Positions 46,725 to 52,181 of a stretch of 64,000 nucleotides of DNA are shown here, piece by piece. The notes under the pieces are model-generated. The model ran no database searches. It worked only from the letters and a program-made list of their open reading frames with translations, and had not been told where the DNA came from. The stretch's first letter is position 1; each line of letters opens with the position of its first letter. This stretch comes from Achatina immaculata (taxonomy: Eukaryota > Mollusca > Gastropoda > Stylommatophora > Achatinidae): the NCBI GenBank assembly GCA_009760885.1, contig CM019718.1:29705030-29769029 (forward strand), read 5' to 3'. The position numbers and the translations under genes were made by a program.

Positions 46725-48186
46725 TTGTCTGCCTATCTGTCCATCTATTTATCTGTCCATCTATCTTATCTTCCTGTCTGTCTATCTCTGTCTATCTATT
46801 TATTTGTCTGCCTGACTGTCTTTCTATCTGTCTATCTATCTGTATTTTTGTTTGGCTTTATTTGTGGCTCTATTTGCTGATATGCCCCTCTGCGCTATTT
46901 GCTGCCTTCTACAACTAACTTTAACAGACTTTTTATGTTACACAAAATGTCTGCATATGTGTCTGCCAAACTATTGTTGGACTTAAGCATTTCCAAAATG
47001 TTCACATTTTAAGATCAACGAAACATGACACAGAAGTCTGACATTTTCCCATTCAGTTACAAATCGGAAGTCTTGATCACAGCTAGAGTCGGATGGAAGT
47101 GGGACATATGTCTCCTGGAGTCAAACTGTAAAAAGTGGGAGGTGATCAAGAAAGACTTAAGACTTCATGAAAACAAGACAGAAAAGATGTTGTAAACAAG
47201 ACAGAAAAGATGTTGTAAACAAGACAGAAAAGATGTTGTAAACAAGACAGAAAAGATGTTGTAAACAAGACAGAAAATACGTTGTGAATAAAACATAAAA
47301 TACATTGTAAACAAAACAGAAAAGATGTTGTAAACAAGACAGAAAAGATGTTGTATGTTTCAGAAATTTGACATAAAAATAAGGCCGCACTCGACGTAAA
47401 ATACTACGCTTTCATCACGGTAACCTTCATAAGTCGACGTGGAACATGATTGTGATAAATGGCGCCATGCATACGTGACCGTTAGTTAAAATTTGTCAGA
47501 AAAACGTCATTCATACAACCATCCAATATTTTTGTTTTAAGTGTACACATTTGACAAATATTAGTGTGTACACATTTGACAAATATTAGTGTGTACACTA
47601 TTAGTGTGTGGGCCGGCTAGCGTAGTGGTTAGAGCACTCGTCTAGCAACCAAATGGTCGAGGGTTCGAATCCCCAGCTGAGCGGGATTTTTTTTCCGACC
47701 AATACGGCCCTGAGGTCGACCCAGCCTCGTAAAATGGGTACCAGAGAAAATCTGGGAAGTAAAGGCAGCGAGGAAAGGAACTGGTCACCCTACCTCACAC
47801 GCTGATGACCCAGCATAATGAGGTCTCTAACACTTCACCCCCTACGGCATTTGAAATGCTATGGGACTATCTTTACTTTACTTACACAATAACTTTGCTT
47901 TTTGCCCCACGAAAAGAATTTATTTGATGCCTAGAAACTACAGTACAGCAATATGGAGTTCAAGATTAACTTGTTAATCTGGTTAATATTGTAGGTTCTT
48001 GTTGAACCAGTCACTGGCAAGATCTGGGAAAGAAGCGTTAAACTTCAGTGGAATGTTGGGATCAGTGATCTCACCGGCCACGTGCTCGGCAGGAACATCA
48101 GCGTGACAGGACTTCCGCTTCCGGTCTTCTGGACTGACAAGATGGCGACTATCAGCACAGACGAGATTCAGACCTACAAGCACCTG
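22285..48186 (+). CDS. CD36/scavenger receptor class B-like gene, seven exons, C-terminus missing
   Basis: The spliced product is at least 676 residues. CD36-family proteins (CD36, SR-BI, LIMP-2) are two-pass membrane glycoproteins that bind lipids and lipoproteins. Visible support, by residue: a hydrophobic anchor at about 35-57; a C-terminal Trp of exon 1 as in the family's N-terminal lead; [20 protein letters not shown], matching the family's FYFWNxTNPExFxxGxxP segment; KGPYVYTE, matching GPYVYRE; a KRHEYIFD motif; [13 protein letters not shown], matching the LxFFxxDLCR segment; [10 protein letters not shown], matching YLSx[21 protein letters not shown], matching EPxTGxxxxxxxRLQxN. All six splice junctions are phase compatible (0,0,0,1,1,0). 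It is longer than the family's usual ~500 residues because exon 4 is expanded. The C-terminal anchor is not found. Introns hold most of the window's minisatellites. Confidence 0.85.
22580..22975. repeat. CATC-type simple repeat, intron 1
   Basis: Imperfect (CATC)n with interspersed CATT, CACC and CGTC, then (CATA)n at 22955-22978. All three + frames remain open ([12 protein letters not shown] peptides), an artefact. Confidence 0.95.
23155..23960 (-). mobile_element. Mariner transposase relic
   Basis: Minus strand, in order: [19 protein letters not shown] region near 23900, then [18 protein letters not shown] and [20 protein letters not shown] (first catalytic Asp in VTVDE), [31 protein letters not shown], and [19 protein letters not shown] with the final Asp of the DD34D type. 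The middle catalytic segment (normally HDNARPH) is destroyed. Several frameshifts and stops make it non-functional. Its N-terminal region is disrupted by the adjacent 18-bp array. Confidence 0.85.
23972..24492. repeat. 18-bp minisatellite
   Basis: About 29 units of GCTTGCTTCATCTCCCGT with a T/C change (CTTG or CTCG) as the only variation. 18 bp is a multiple of 3 and has no stop in several frames on both strands (SPVLAS, ISRACF, AREMKQ peptides). It lies where the mariner transposase N-terminus would be. Confidence 0.95.
24560..24875 (-). repeat. Interspersed element E1 (copy 1)
   Basis: Contains, in reverse orientation to the other copies, GCTGATATGTCAGCGTCACG, CTGGCTAACGGGGCAG, GTGGTGGAGTCTGCTAAAGA, ATGCTGTGCCTCAACATCTC and CAGCATCGGCTGCAAAGAAC. 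Copies at 30.6, 32.4 and 41.6 kb share these blocks in order. No long ORF and no tRNA head. The 34-bp repeat unit is present once here. Confidence 0.8.
24928..24962. repeat. (TTC)n microsatellite
   Basis: Eleven or twelve CTT units following E1. Confidence 0.95.
24975..25370 (-). mobile_element. LINE 3' end with RNase H-type C-terminal region
   Basis: Minus-strand frame of 130 codons: [20 protein letters not shown], then [17 protein letters not shown] and a [15 protein letters not shown] end. This is the C-terminal region found after the RNase H domain in Jockey/I-like non-LTR retrotransposons (RLRTGH, a C-x-C...H...C knuckle). It is 5'-truncated. The region from 25066 on was later duplicated. 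Confidence 0.8.
25066..27033. repeat. 984-bp tandem segmental duplication
   Basis: 25066-26049 is repeated as 26050-27033 with no difference that I can see, including an identical (CA)n run and poly-T tracts. The junction joins GAAGAACAGCTG to CTGGGCCAG with CTG shared. The second copy therefore holds a truncated LINE end (26050-26351, minus strand). Perfect identity implies a recent event or an assembly duplication. Confidence 0.93.
27040..27770. repeat. Degenerate ~17-33-bp repeats
   Basis: 27050-27165 has ATAAACATAGATTGTCG units; 27250-27440 has TCATTGTGCTGTCATCACGT plus TATTGTCGTGTTA units; 27440-27740 has CTACCTTTATCACTTTGTGT plus CATCTATGT units. Frames look membrane-like only because the repeats are pyrimidine-rich. 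Confidence 0.75.
27752..27855 (-). mobile_element. LINE-B 3' terminal fragment
   Basis: Matches the 3' ends of the LINE-B copies at 53188 and 60480-60620: CTCTCCTGTAGGCCTCTCGG, TTGTGAGCAAGATTCCCTGC and TTTGCAGATTATCAAGGAT. Only the last ~100 bp is present. Confidence 0.7.
27856..28395. other. No recognisable feature
   Basis: Pyrimidine-rich then AT-rich unique sequence. No gene recognised. Confidence 0.4.
28396..29150. repeat. 42-bp minisatellite
   Basis: About 18 units of GTAGTTTAGGTAAGCTGCCA plus TGTTGAAGACACGGGTATTGTG split as shown. Variants (AAGCTT/AAGCTG/CAGCTG, GTGG/GTGT) occur in repeated series. Confidence 0.95.
29262..29680. repeat. 39-bp minisatellite
   Basis: About 10.5 units of GAATGTGTGTTTATGTTTTA plus CACGACATGTAAGGAGGTG. 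Open in one + frame because the period is a multiple of 3 ([13 protein letters not shown] peptide). Confidence 0.95.
29681..30060. other. No recognisable feature
   Basis: Unique AT-rich intronic sequence. Confidence 0.4.
30065..30432. repeat. 41-bp minisatellite
   Basis: Nine units of TGGCACAGTTTACCAGGTCA plus TGTAGTGTAAACAATATCGTG split as shown, nearly identical, with a TCAAG/TCATG alternation. Confidence 0.95.
30610..30930 (+). repeat. Interspersed element E1 (copy 2)
   Basis: Shares TGTTCTTTGCAGCCGATGGC, CAGCATCGTG, TTCTTTAGCAGACTCCACGA, GTTAGCCAGG, TGTTACTAGG and GAGATGGGACAAGGT with the other copies, ending CCCTGACGCAAACATGTCAG. A short (CTTGT)n run precedes it. Confidence 0.75.
30931..31260. 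other. No recognisable feature
   Basis: Unique intronic sequence between E1 and the 62-bp array. Confidence 0.4.
31268..32013. repeat. 62-bp minisatellite
   Basis: Twelve nearly identical units of GTCGGCGTGCAGATCAAGAC plus CCGTCCATCCTCCGTATATC plus ATCGCTTGCAGCAGGATCTTTT, three adjacent parts of one unit. The only variants are at CCGTCCA/CTA/GTA and one CCCATCC. High GC relative to its surroundings and very homogeneous. Confidence 0.97.
32014..32425. other. No recognisable gene
   Basis: Unique intronic sequence with a small GTGACATGGTTGTTACTGTG duplication near 32285. Confidence 0.4.
32430..32805 (+). repeat. Interspersed element E1 (copy 3) with short array
   Basis: Body blocks GCCGATGCTGTGGAGATGTT, CTTCTTTAGCAGATTCCACC, CCTGCCCCGTTAGCCAGACT and GAGGTGGGACAGGGTCTTGG, then about three 34-bp units (CTGACGCCTGCATGTCAGCT). 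This is the intermediate state between copies with one unit and the copy with a long array at 41.6 kb. Confidence 0.85.
33010..34420 (+). mobile_element. Penelope-like element (RT plus GIY-YIG), inactivated
   Basis: In order: a palm segment with [20 protein letters not shown] (33087-33146), [18 protein letters not shown], the catalytic YIDDGIGV (33362-33385), then after an in-frame TAA (33541) a thumb region [15 protein letters not shown]; a Cys-rich motif [10 protein letters not shown] (34012-34041) and a GIY-YIG-type endonuclease region [20 protein letters not shown] (34118-34177) with GTPEPHGFN near its end. The Cys motif between the two domains is typical of Neptune/Poseidon-type Penelope-like elements. 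There is a -1/+1 frame change near 33940 in an A run. It lies in intron 1 of the CD36-like gene, same strand. Confidence 0.85.
34421..35185. other. Probable 3' flank of the Penelope-like element, then intron
   Basis: Pyrimidine-rich sequence without coding potential to about 34740, then AT-rich intronic sequence. Three ACTTCTTGTGTATACAGTA-like repeats occur at 35118-35160. Confidence 0.4.
35186..35278 (+). CDS. CD36-like exon 2
   Basis: Acceptor CTTTCCCCTAG|ATTCAC, donor CCGAAG|GTAGCA, 31 codons, phase 0 at both ends. It encodes the [20 protein letters not shown] strand typical of the family (Tyr-rich, then Asn-x-Asp/Glu, then Gly-x-x-Pro). The flanking introns are about 12.7 and 5.6 kb. Confidence 0.85.
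35606..36574 (-). mobile_element. Tc1-type transposase relic (DD34E)
   Basis: Minus strand from [20 protein letters not shown] (36574), through [38 protein letters not shown] (first Asp), [26 protein letters not shown] (second Asp) and [14 protein letters not shown] (Glu), to a C-terminal [17 protein letters not shown]. All three catalytic residues are readable, but the reading frame is broken at least three times. It lies in intron 2 of the CD36-like gene. Terminal inverted repeats were not securely identified. Confidence 0.88.
36750..37565. repeat. 40-bp minisatellite
   Basis: About 20 units of TTCGTGCAGCACGGGGAAGT plus AGACAACACTCAGACAAAAC. In the right half, units with AAATGGACGACACT and AAGTAGACAACACT alternate, giving an 80-bp higher-order period. 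Confidence 0.96.
37948..40627 (-). mobile_element. LINE-A, long 5'-truncated copy with 11-bp target duplication
   Basis: Minus strand. The first part (40585-39341) is an APE endonuclease lacking its first ~80 residues, with [34 protein letters not shown] and NSDHNLC. The second part (39229-37982) is a reverse transcriptase with [36 protein letters not shown] and the catalytic [11 protein letters not shown], ending LRALCDV. A frameshift separates the parts near 39300-39340. No RNase H domain; the 3' tail is an ATAAGAT-type repeat. CGAAGACGTCT at 37937-37947 and 40628-40638 is the target duplication. The layout fits an RTE-like clade. Confidence 0.93.
40871..41017 (+). CDS. CD36-like exon 3
   Basis: Acceptor TTAGTTTGTACAG|AAAGGA, donor GACGTG|GTGAGT, 49 codons, phase 0 at both ends. 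It carries [12 protein letters not shown] and [15 protein letters not shown], then a CTACAEQDV segment with two cysteines. The first intron bases GTGAGTTGAG are the seed of the 30-bp array that follows. Confidence 0.88.
41018..41505. repeat. 30-bp minisatellite of splice-donor-containing units
   Basis: About 16 units of GTGAGTTGAGTGTGTGGTCA plus GTTAGATATA, starting exactly at the 5' splice site of CD36-like exon 3. Every unit repeats the GTGAGT donor hexamer. Very homogeneous. Confidence 0.96.
41560..41785 (+). repeat. Interspersed element E1 (copy 4)
   Basis: Blocks GAGCTCCCTGTAACTGCGAG, TGTTGTTCTTTGTCGCCAAT, GTAGAGATGTTGAGGCACAG, TTCTTTAGCAGACTCCACCA, CCCGTTAGCCAGGCTACGCC and GAGAGGTGGGACAGGGTCTT, in the same order as the other copies, running directly into the 34-bp array. 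Confidence 0.85.
41786..42343. repeat. 34-bp minisatellite contiguous with E1
   Basis: About 16 units of AGCTATGGGTAGCTAACCCT plus GACGCTAACATATC. The unit is the terminal segment of E1. Confidence 0.95.
42380..42800. repeat. AT-rich (AATAAYA)n low-complexity tract
   Basis: Long purine-biased run of AATAATAACAGTGAA-like pieces, without a fixed period. Confidence 0.85.
42832..42880. repeat. (GT)n microsatellite with GCGC ends
   Basis: About 15 GT units just before the acceptor of CD36-like exon 4, followed by TTCGCGCGCGAGCGCG, a palindromic stretch. Confidence 0.95.
42911..43799 (+). CDS. CD36-like exon 4, unusually long and cysteine-bearing
   Basis: Acceptor ACTGTATTCCACAG|CTGACA, probable donor GTCAAAG|GTCAGG, 889 nt, entering in phase 0 and leaving in phase 1. 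It contains at least six N-glycosylation sequons (QNIS, RNFS, TNLT, NNFS, LNLT, RNQS), as expected for an ectodomain, and seven cysteines, six of them in a segment from about 43309 to 43485 with no clear counterpart in typical CD36 proteins. Near the end [12 protein letters not shown] may correspond to the family's ELLWGYxD motif. The reading frame continues past the donor, so the exact 3' end rests on phase matching with exon 5. Confidence 0.75.
43890..44280. repeat. Two E3 copies in inverted orientation
   Basis: 43900-44065 carries E3 on the minus strand (GCCGAAATATTGAGTTGTTG read in reverse) and 44098-44275 carries it on the plus strand (ATATTGGATTGTTGTATTCC). A C14/A9 homopolymer block lies between them. 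The pair begins about 100 bases after CD36-like exon 4. Confidence 0.7.
44330..45015. repeat. 26-bp minisatellite
   Basis: About 25 units of AATTTACACAATATATTTAT plus GATCCT; the left end is degenerate (CACCGAATATGTTTACGAT). Confidence 0.93.
45090..45329 (+). CDS. CD36-like exon 5
   Basis: Acceptor CTCACTCATCCCCAG|CTTACA, donor CAGGACA|GTGAGTG, 240 nt, entering and leaving in phase 1. It encodes [17 protein letters not shown] and [11 protein letters not shown], matching the family segment with FFxxDLCR and a following RYxLxD. A purine-rich microsatellite begins 26 bases after the donor. Confidence 0.82.
45355..45830. repeat. Purine-rich AAAC/AGAC/GAGA tract
   Basis: Imperfect tetranucleotide mixture of AAAC, AGAC, AAGC and GAGA starting just after CD36-like exon 5. 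Open frames on both strands are artefacts. Confidence 0.95.
45930..46192 (+). mobile_element. LINE 3' fragment with (TGACA)n tail
   Basis: Plus-strand pieces [18 protein letters not shown], then [20 protein letters not shown] and [13 protein letters not shown] resemble the C-terminus of RTE-like LINE polyproteins (LRYFGHIxRH, RxRRRWxxDI). It is followed by repeated ACATGACATG to 46190, probably the element's simple-repeat tail. Confidence 0.7.
46260..46477 (+). CDS. CD36-like exon 6
   Basis: Acceptor CTTGTCTTTTCAG|TACATA, entering in phase 1, probable donor TCTTAT|GTAATC leaving in phase 0. It reads [17 protein letters not shown] and [15 protein letters not shown], the latter like the family's YLSFPHF region. 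The donor GTAATC is not a strong consensus; it is chosen because phase and homology continue directly into exon 7. Confidence 0.75.
46495..46525. repeat. Short (CTAT)n microsatellite
   Basis: Six or seven tandem units, 18 bases after the exon 6 donor. Confidence 0.9.
46600..46690 (+). repeat. Interspersed element E2 (copy 2), (ATCT)n-tailed
   Basis: GGGGCAGAATGCTAGACGGG, CCTATGTGCCCAATTCTTAA and CCTTTGAAAATCAAGTAG align with E2 copy 1 at 17948-18036, but here the tail is (ATCT)n. Confidence 0.7.
46686..46850. repeat. (ATCT)n-derived microsatellite
   Basis: Perfect ATCT units to about 46725, then degenerate CTGTCTATC-type sequence. Confidence 0.95.
47160..47355. repeat. 23-bp minisatellite
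   Basis: About eight units of GACAGAAAAGATGTTGTAAACAA, split here as one 23-base unit made of GACAGAAAAGATG and TTGTAAACAA. Confidence 0.92.
47609..47881 (+). mobile_element. SINE-2 (copy 2)
   Basis: Nearly identical to the element at 9090-9366, now on the plus strand: A box TAGCGTAGTGGTTAGAGCA, B box GGGTTCGAATCCCC, core AAAATGGGTACCAGAG, and 3' end CTATCTTTACTTTACTT. It lies in intron 6 of the CD36-like gene. A clear target duplication was not found. Confidence 0.88.
47995..48186 (+). CDS. CD36-like exon 7
   Basis: Acceptor TTAATATTGTAG|GTTCTT, donor CACCTG|GTAAGAAG, 64 codons, phase 0 at both ends. [19 protein letters not shown] and [12 protein letters not shown] match the last ectodomain segment of CD36 proteins (EPxTG, RLQxN, PVxWxxE). 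The C-terminal membrane helix should follow. Without splicing at the donor, the frame runs on for about 54 codons with a hydrophobic stretch, so an unspliced C-terminus cannot be excluded. Confidence 0.88.
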
Positions 48187-48965
48187 GTAAGAAGTAAGAT
48201 TCAGCAAGCACTTGTTATAATTTTCCATCGCTGCTCATTATATTCTGTTGGTACTTTTGTCTTACTCTGTATTTCAAATAGCTCTAACAGAGATCAAGTC
48301 ACTGAAAGCAAAGATGTATCTGGTAAGAGGGACTTGCTGCTGGAGTCATGAACTGACGCTGATTAAGATGTGACGCTGATTCTGTCTGACTGGCGGGGTT
48401 AAGCTCTACGTGATCTCCATAACCCTGAAGACAGGCAAGATGCTCACGTGGCTCACTTTGGAACTTCAAGCAAGACAGTGTAACCCAGTCCCTATCCGAC
48501 ACCATGGTGGTGCTTTAAAGGTGACTGCAGAGAACTTTTTTTCTTTTCAGAGAGATCGACGTTTTGCAAAAGAAAAGTCCATCATGTCACCATGACCAGC
48601 TGTCAATCACCTGTCAACATTGACATGTAAACTTTGATCTGTCAACTATGATTTGTCAACCATGGCTAGTAAATTGTGATCTGTCAGACGTGATTGGCTA
48701 AATATGGTCAGTCAACCATGGCTAGTCAGTTATGGTCTGTCAACCTTGACTGGTTAAAATGTGACCTGTCAAGAATATGCCTCACTTCTCAGACGTTCTT
48801 TCTAGACATCAGCAATGTCAAAACAACATGTCTAACATAGTCACAGTCTAGAGAGTCGCTGAGTGAGACTGTGCAGAATGAGATGTTATGAAAATCAGAG
48901 ATGTAGATCTTTTTATTCTGTGTTCCATAGTTCCTGTCTTCTCTCTCTCTCTCTCTCTCTCTGAA
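48187..48965. other. Intron or 3' region of the CD36-like gene
   Basis: No convincing exon. A good acceptor TTTTTTCTTTTCAG at about 48550 precedes only 14 codons (RDRRFAKEKSIMSP, stop). 48600-48780 has degenerate GTCAACCATGGCTAGTCAG repeats. No membrane-helix exon found. Confidence 0.45.
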
Positions 48966-49160
48966 CCTTAAGTGCCCAGGGCACATGGGGCTTCCGCAAG
49001 GGTTTTCCACAAATGCCTGTCCTTCGCCTTTTTTTCTGCTCTTGCCCAGGTGAGCCCTCTATTGCTCAACATCCTTTCTGTTGTTCTTCTCCATGTCTCT
49101 TTTGGTCTACCCTTACTTCTGCTCCCCTGTGGTGTCCATCTTAGTACTATTTAGTTCCTG
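48942..49160 (-). mobile_element. LINE 3' fragment with (GA)n tail
   Basis: Minus strand reads LRWTPQGSRSKGRPKETWRR, then SNRGLTWARAEKKAKDRHLW and KTLAEAPCALGT, the C-terminal region of an RTE-like LINE, followed by a (GA)n run at 48942-48962 as a 3' tail. Confidence 0.75.
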
Positions 49161-49249
49161 TCTTATAAGTCTTTAATTATTATCCGGATAAATCGTGTAG
49201 TGTTTTGGAGAATGTCATCCTATGCTCCCCAAATTTTGTCTTCCAGTGC

Positions 49250-49800
49250 AGCTTCCTGTGTCTTAACAGAGGAGGTAGAGTTCAATGGTGATGGTTGATG
49301 TGTCTAGAGCTATGTCCCAGCTTCTTGATAGAGGAGGTAGAGTTCCATGGTGGTGGTTCATATGTCTAGAGTTATGTTCCAGCTTCTTGATATAGGAGGT
49401 AGAGTTCCATGGTGGTGGTTGATATGTCTAGAGTTATGTTCCAGCTTCTTGATATAGGAGGTAGAGTTCCATGGTGGTGGTTGATATGTCTAGAGCTATG
49501 TTCCAGCTTCTTGATAGAGAAGGTAGAGTTCCATGGTGGTGGTTGATATGTCTAGAGTTATGTTCCAGCTTCTTGATATAGGAGGTAGAGTTCCATGGTG
49601 GTGGTTGATATGTCTAGAGCTATGTTCCAGCTTCTTGATAGAGGAGGTAGAGTTCCATGGTGGTGGTTGATGTATTTAGAGCTATGTTCCAGCTTCTTGA
49701 TAGAGGAAGTAGAGTTCCATGATGGTGGTTGATGTGTCTAGAGCTATGTTCTAGCTTCTTAATAGAGGAGGTAGAGTTCCAGGTTGGTGGTTGATGTGTC
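49250..49800. repeat. 62-bp minisatellite
   Basis: About nine units built from GTTGATATGTCTAGAGTTAT, GTTCCAGCTTCTTGATATAG and GAGGTAGAGTTCCATGGTGGTG, adjacent parts of one unit. Unrelated in sequence to the other 62-bp array at 31268. Confidence 0.93.
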
Positions 49801-49904
49801 TAGTGGCACTGCCCAAGTCAGCTGATCCGGCAGTTATTGGGATTGGCCCCTTCCAGGCTGGGGACTTACTTTCGCCCCTCCTGGTATCCGTCTACAAGAA
49901 CGAC

Positions 49905-50800
49905 ACCGCGTCTGTCTGTCTGAGGCAGGATCCATTAAGTGGTTACGTGTGTCTGTCTGAGGCAGGATCCATTAAGTGGTTACGTGTGTCTGTCTGAGGC
50001 AGGATCCATTAAGTGGTTACGTGTGTCTGTCTGAGGCAGGATCCATTAAGTGGTTACGTGTGTCTGTCTGAGGCAGGATCCATTAAGTGGTTACGTGTGT
50101 CTGTCTGAGGCAGGATCCATTAAGTGGTTACGTGTGTCTGTCTGAGGCAGGATCCATTAAGTGGTTACGTGTGTCTGCCTGAGGCAGGATCCATTAAGTG
50201 GTTACGTGTGTCTGTCTGAGGCAGGATCCATTAAGTGGTTACGTGTGTCTGCCTGAGGCAGGATCCATTAAGTGGTTACGTGTGTCTGCCTGAGGCAGGA
50301 TCCATTAAGTGGTTACGTGTGTCTGTCTGAGGCAGGATCCATTAAGTGGTTACGTGTGTCTGTCTGAGGCAGGATCCATTAAGTGGTTACGTGTGTCTGT
50401 CTGAGGCAGGATCCATTAAGTGGTTACGTGTGTCTGTCTGAGGCAGGATCCATTAAGTGGTTACGTGTGTCTGTCTGAGGCAGGATCCATTAAGTGGTTA
50501 CGTGTGTCTGTCTGAGGCAGGATCCATTAAGTGGTTACGTGTGTCTGTCTGAGGCAGGATACATTAAGTGGTTAAGTGTGTCTGTCTGAGGCAGGATCCA
50601 TTAAGTGGTTACGTGTGTCTGTCTGAGGCAGGATCCATTAAGTGGTTACGTGTGTCTGCCTGAGGCAGGATCCATTAAGTGGTTACGTGTGTCTGCCTGA
50701 GGCAGGATCCATTAAGTGATTACGTGTGTCTGTCTGAGGCAGGATCCATTAAGTGGTTACGTGTGTCTGTCTGAGGCAGGATCCATTAAGTAGTTACGTG
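49905..50800. repeat. 37-bp minisatellite
   Basis: About 24 units of TCTGTCTGAGGCAGGATCCA plus TTAAGTGGTTACGTGTG. Very homogeneous; the GTCTGTCTG/GTCTGCCTG variants occur in a repeated pattern. Confidence 0.96.
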
Positions 50801-50929
50801 TACACCTGTTTGTTAATATTGTCAAGCTCTGCTCTGATCAGGCACACTCCACATAGCTCCTTGTGTTGATTTCGCTTTTACCTGGTTAGCTGTCCCTACT
50901 AGCTGCCCGCTGGATCTGGGGCACACCAG

Positions 50930-51490
50930 GGTCCACGAACTGATGGGTGAGGTAGACTTAGGCAGATTATCGAGTATAAAAGGGTCCACGAACTGATGGG
51001 TGAGGTAGACTTAGGCAGATTGTCGAGTATAACAAGGTTCACGAACTGATAGGTGAGGTAGACTTAGGCAGATTGTCGAGTATAACAGGGTTCATCTACT
51101 GGTAAGTGAAGTAGACAGGCAGATTGTCGAGTATAACAGGGTCCATCTACTGGTAAGTGAGGTAGACTTAGGCAGATTGTCGAGTATAAAAGAGTTCATC
51201 TACTGGTAAGTGAAGTAGACAGGCAGATTGTCGAGTATAACAGGGTCCATCTACTGGTAAGTGAGGTAGACTTAGGCAGATTGTCGAGTATAAAAGAGTT
51301 CATCTACTGGTAAGTGAGGTAGACTTAGGCAGGTTGTCGAGTATAACAGGGTTCATCTACTGGTAAGTGAGGTAGACTTGGGCAGATTGTCGAGTATAAC
51401 AGGGTTCATCTACTGGTAAGTGATGTAGACTTAGGCAGATTGTTGAGTATAACAAGGTCCACGAACTGGTAGGTGAGGTAGACTTGGGCT
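50930..51490. repeat. ~47-53-bp minisatellite
   Basis: About ten units containing CTACTGGTAAGTGAGGTAGA, CTTAGGCAGATTGTCGAGTA and TAACAGGGTTCAT. A shorter 47-bp unit lacking CTTAG-type bases alternates. Confidence 0.88.
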
Positions 51491-52181
51491 AGAGAAGCTG
51501 GAGACTGTGTGGGTCTTCTACTTGCTTCACTACCCAGTTAGAACCCCAGAGATAATATCAGAAAATGGGGACACGAAAATATCTCACAAGAGACTGCCCC
51601 ACTTTCCAAACCCTCTGTGACTGTACCTAATGGATTTGCTCCCCTTCATCTTTAATTCTCCCGTCCACCCTAACCACCACCACCTCAAACCACAAGAAGT
51701 GGTTTCACAGGAAGAGATAAGCACATTCCACATAGATGTCGCTCTTATGGTCAACTGTTGCTTCATTTCAACATAAGAATGAAAAGTGTTAGAAATAAGA
51801 AGACAACAAAGTAATATTCCGACTCATGCCTTCATCAAACAACAGCAAAACAAAAAGCGAAAGAATGGGCCGAGATACTACCAGAAAGAAGAGCGGAGAG
51901 TTTACAAACATAAACGAGGGGGGAAAACTTACGCAAATCTTACACTTCATACTCATCCTCGCCAGACTCTTATCCTAACGATGATAACCAAAGACCATTT
52001 AGCAAATGTTGATGATGATCGAAGCATAACTTTTACAATAAGTGAAATACATACAAGAAACAGTTGTTGAAAATGATTGTTATACAGAGACCAAGCTTTC
52101 TTTTTATTTATTTTTGATGATCGCAACTGAATCTCAGATTTTTGTGAGGATGATGGTGTAGGGGAGAGGGGTTCACAACAC
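51491..52181. other. 3' flank of the Schlafen-like gene
   Basis: Unique sequence. No coding or repeat feature recognised apart from the polyadenylation signal listed separately. Confidence 0.4.
52103..52108 (-). promoter_or_regulatory. Candidate polyadenylation signal
   Basis: AATAAA on the minus strand, about 75 bases after the stop codon of the Schlafen-like gene. A plausible distance, but the surroundings are AT-rich. Confidence 0.4.

Noticed and set aside
48545..48595. Terminal exon of the CD36-like gene
   Set aside because: Good acceptor, but the 14 codons contain no membrane helix and have no homology support.
49791..49997. Exon after a TCTAG acceptor with GIGPFQAGDLLSPLLV
   Set aside because: No clear pyrimidine tract or donor, runs into the 37-bp array, and does not resemble the expected CD36 C-terminus.
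51584..52070. Small ORFs on both strands downstream of the Schlafen-like gene
   Set aside because: Short, no recognisable motifs, no splice or start support.
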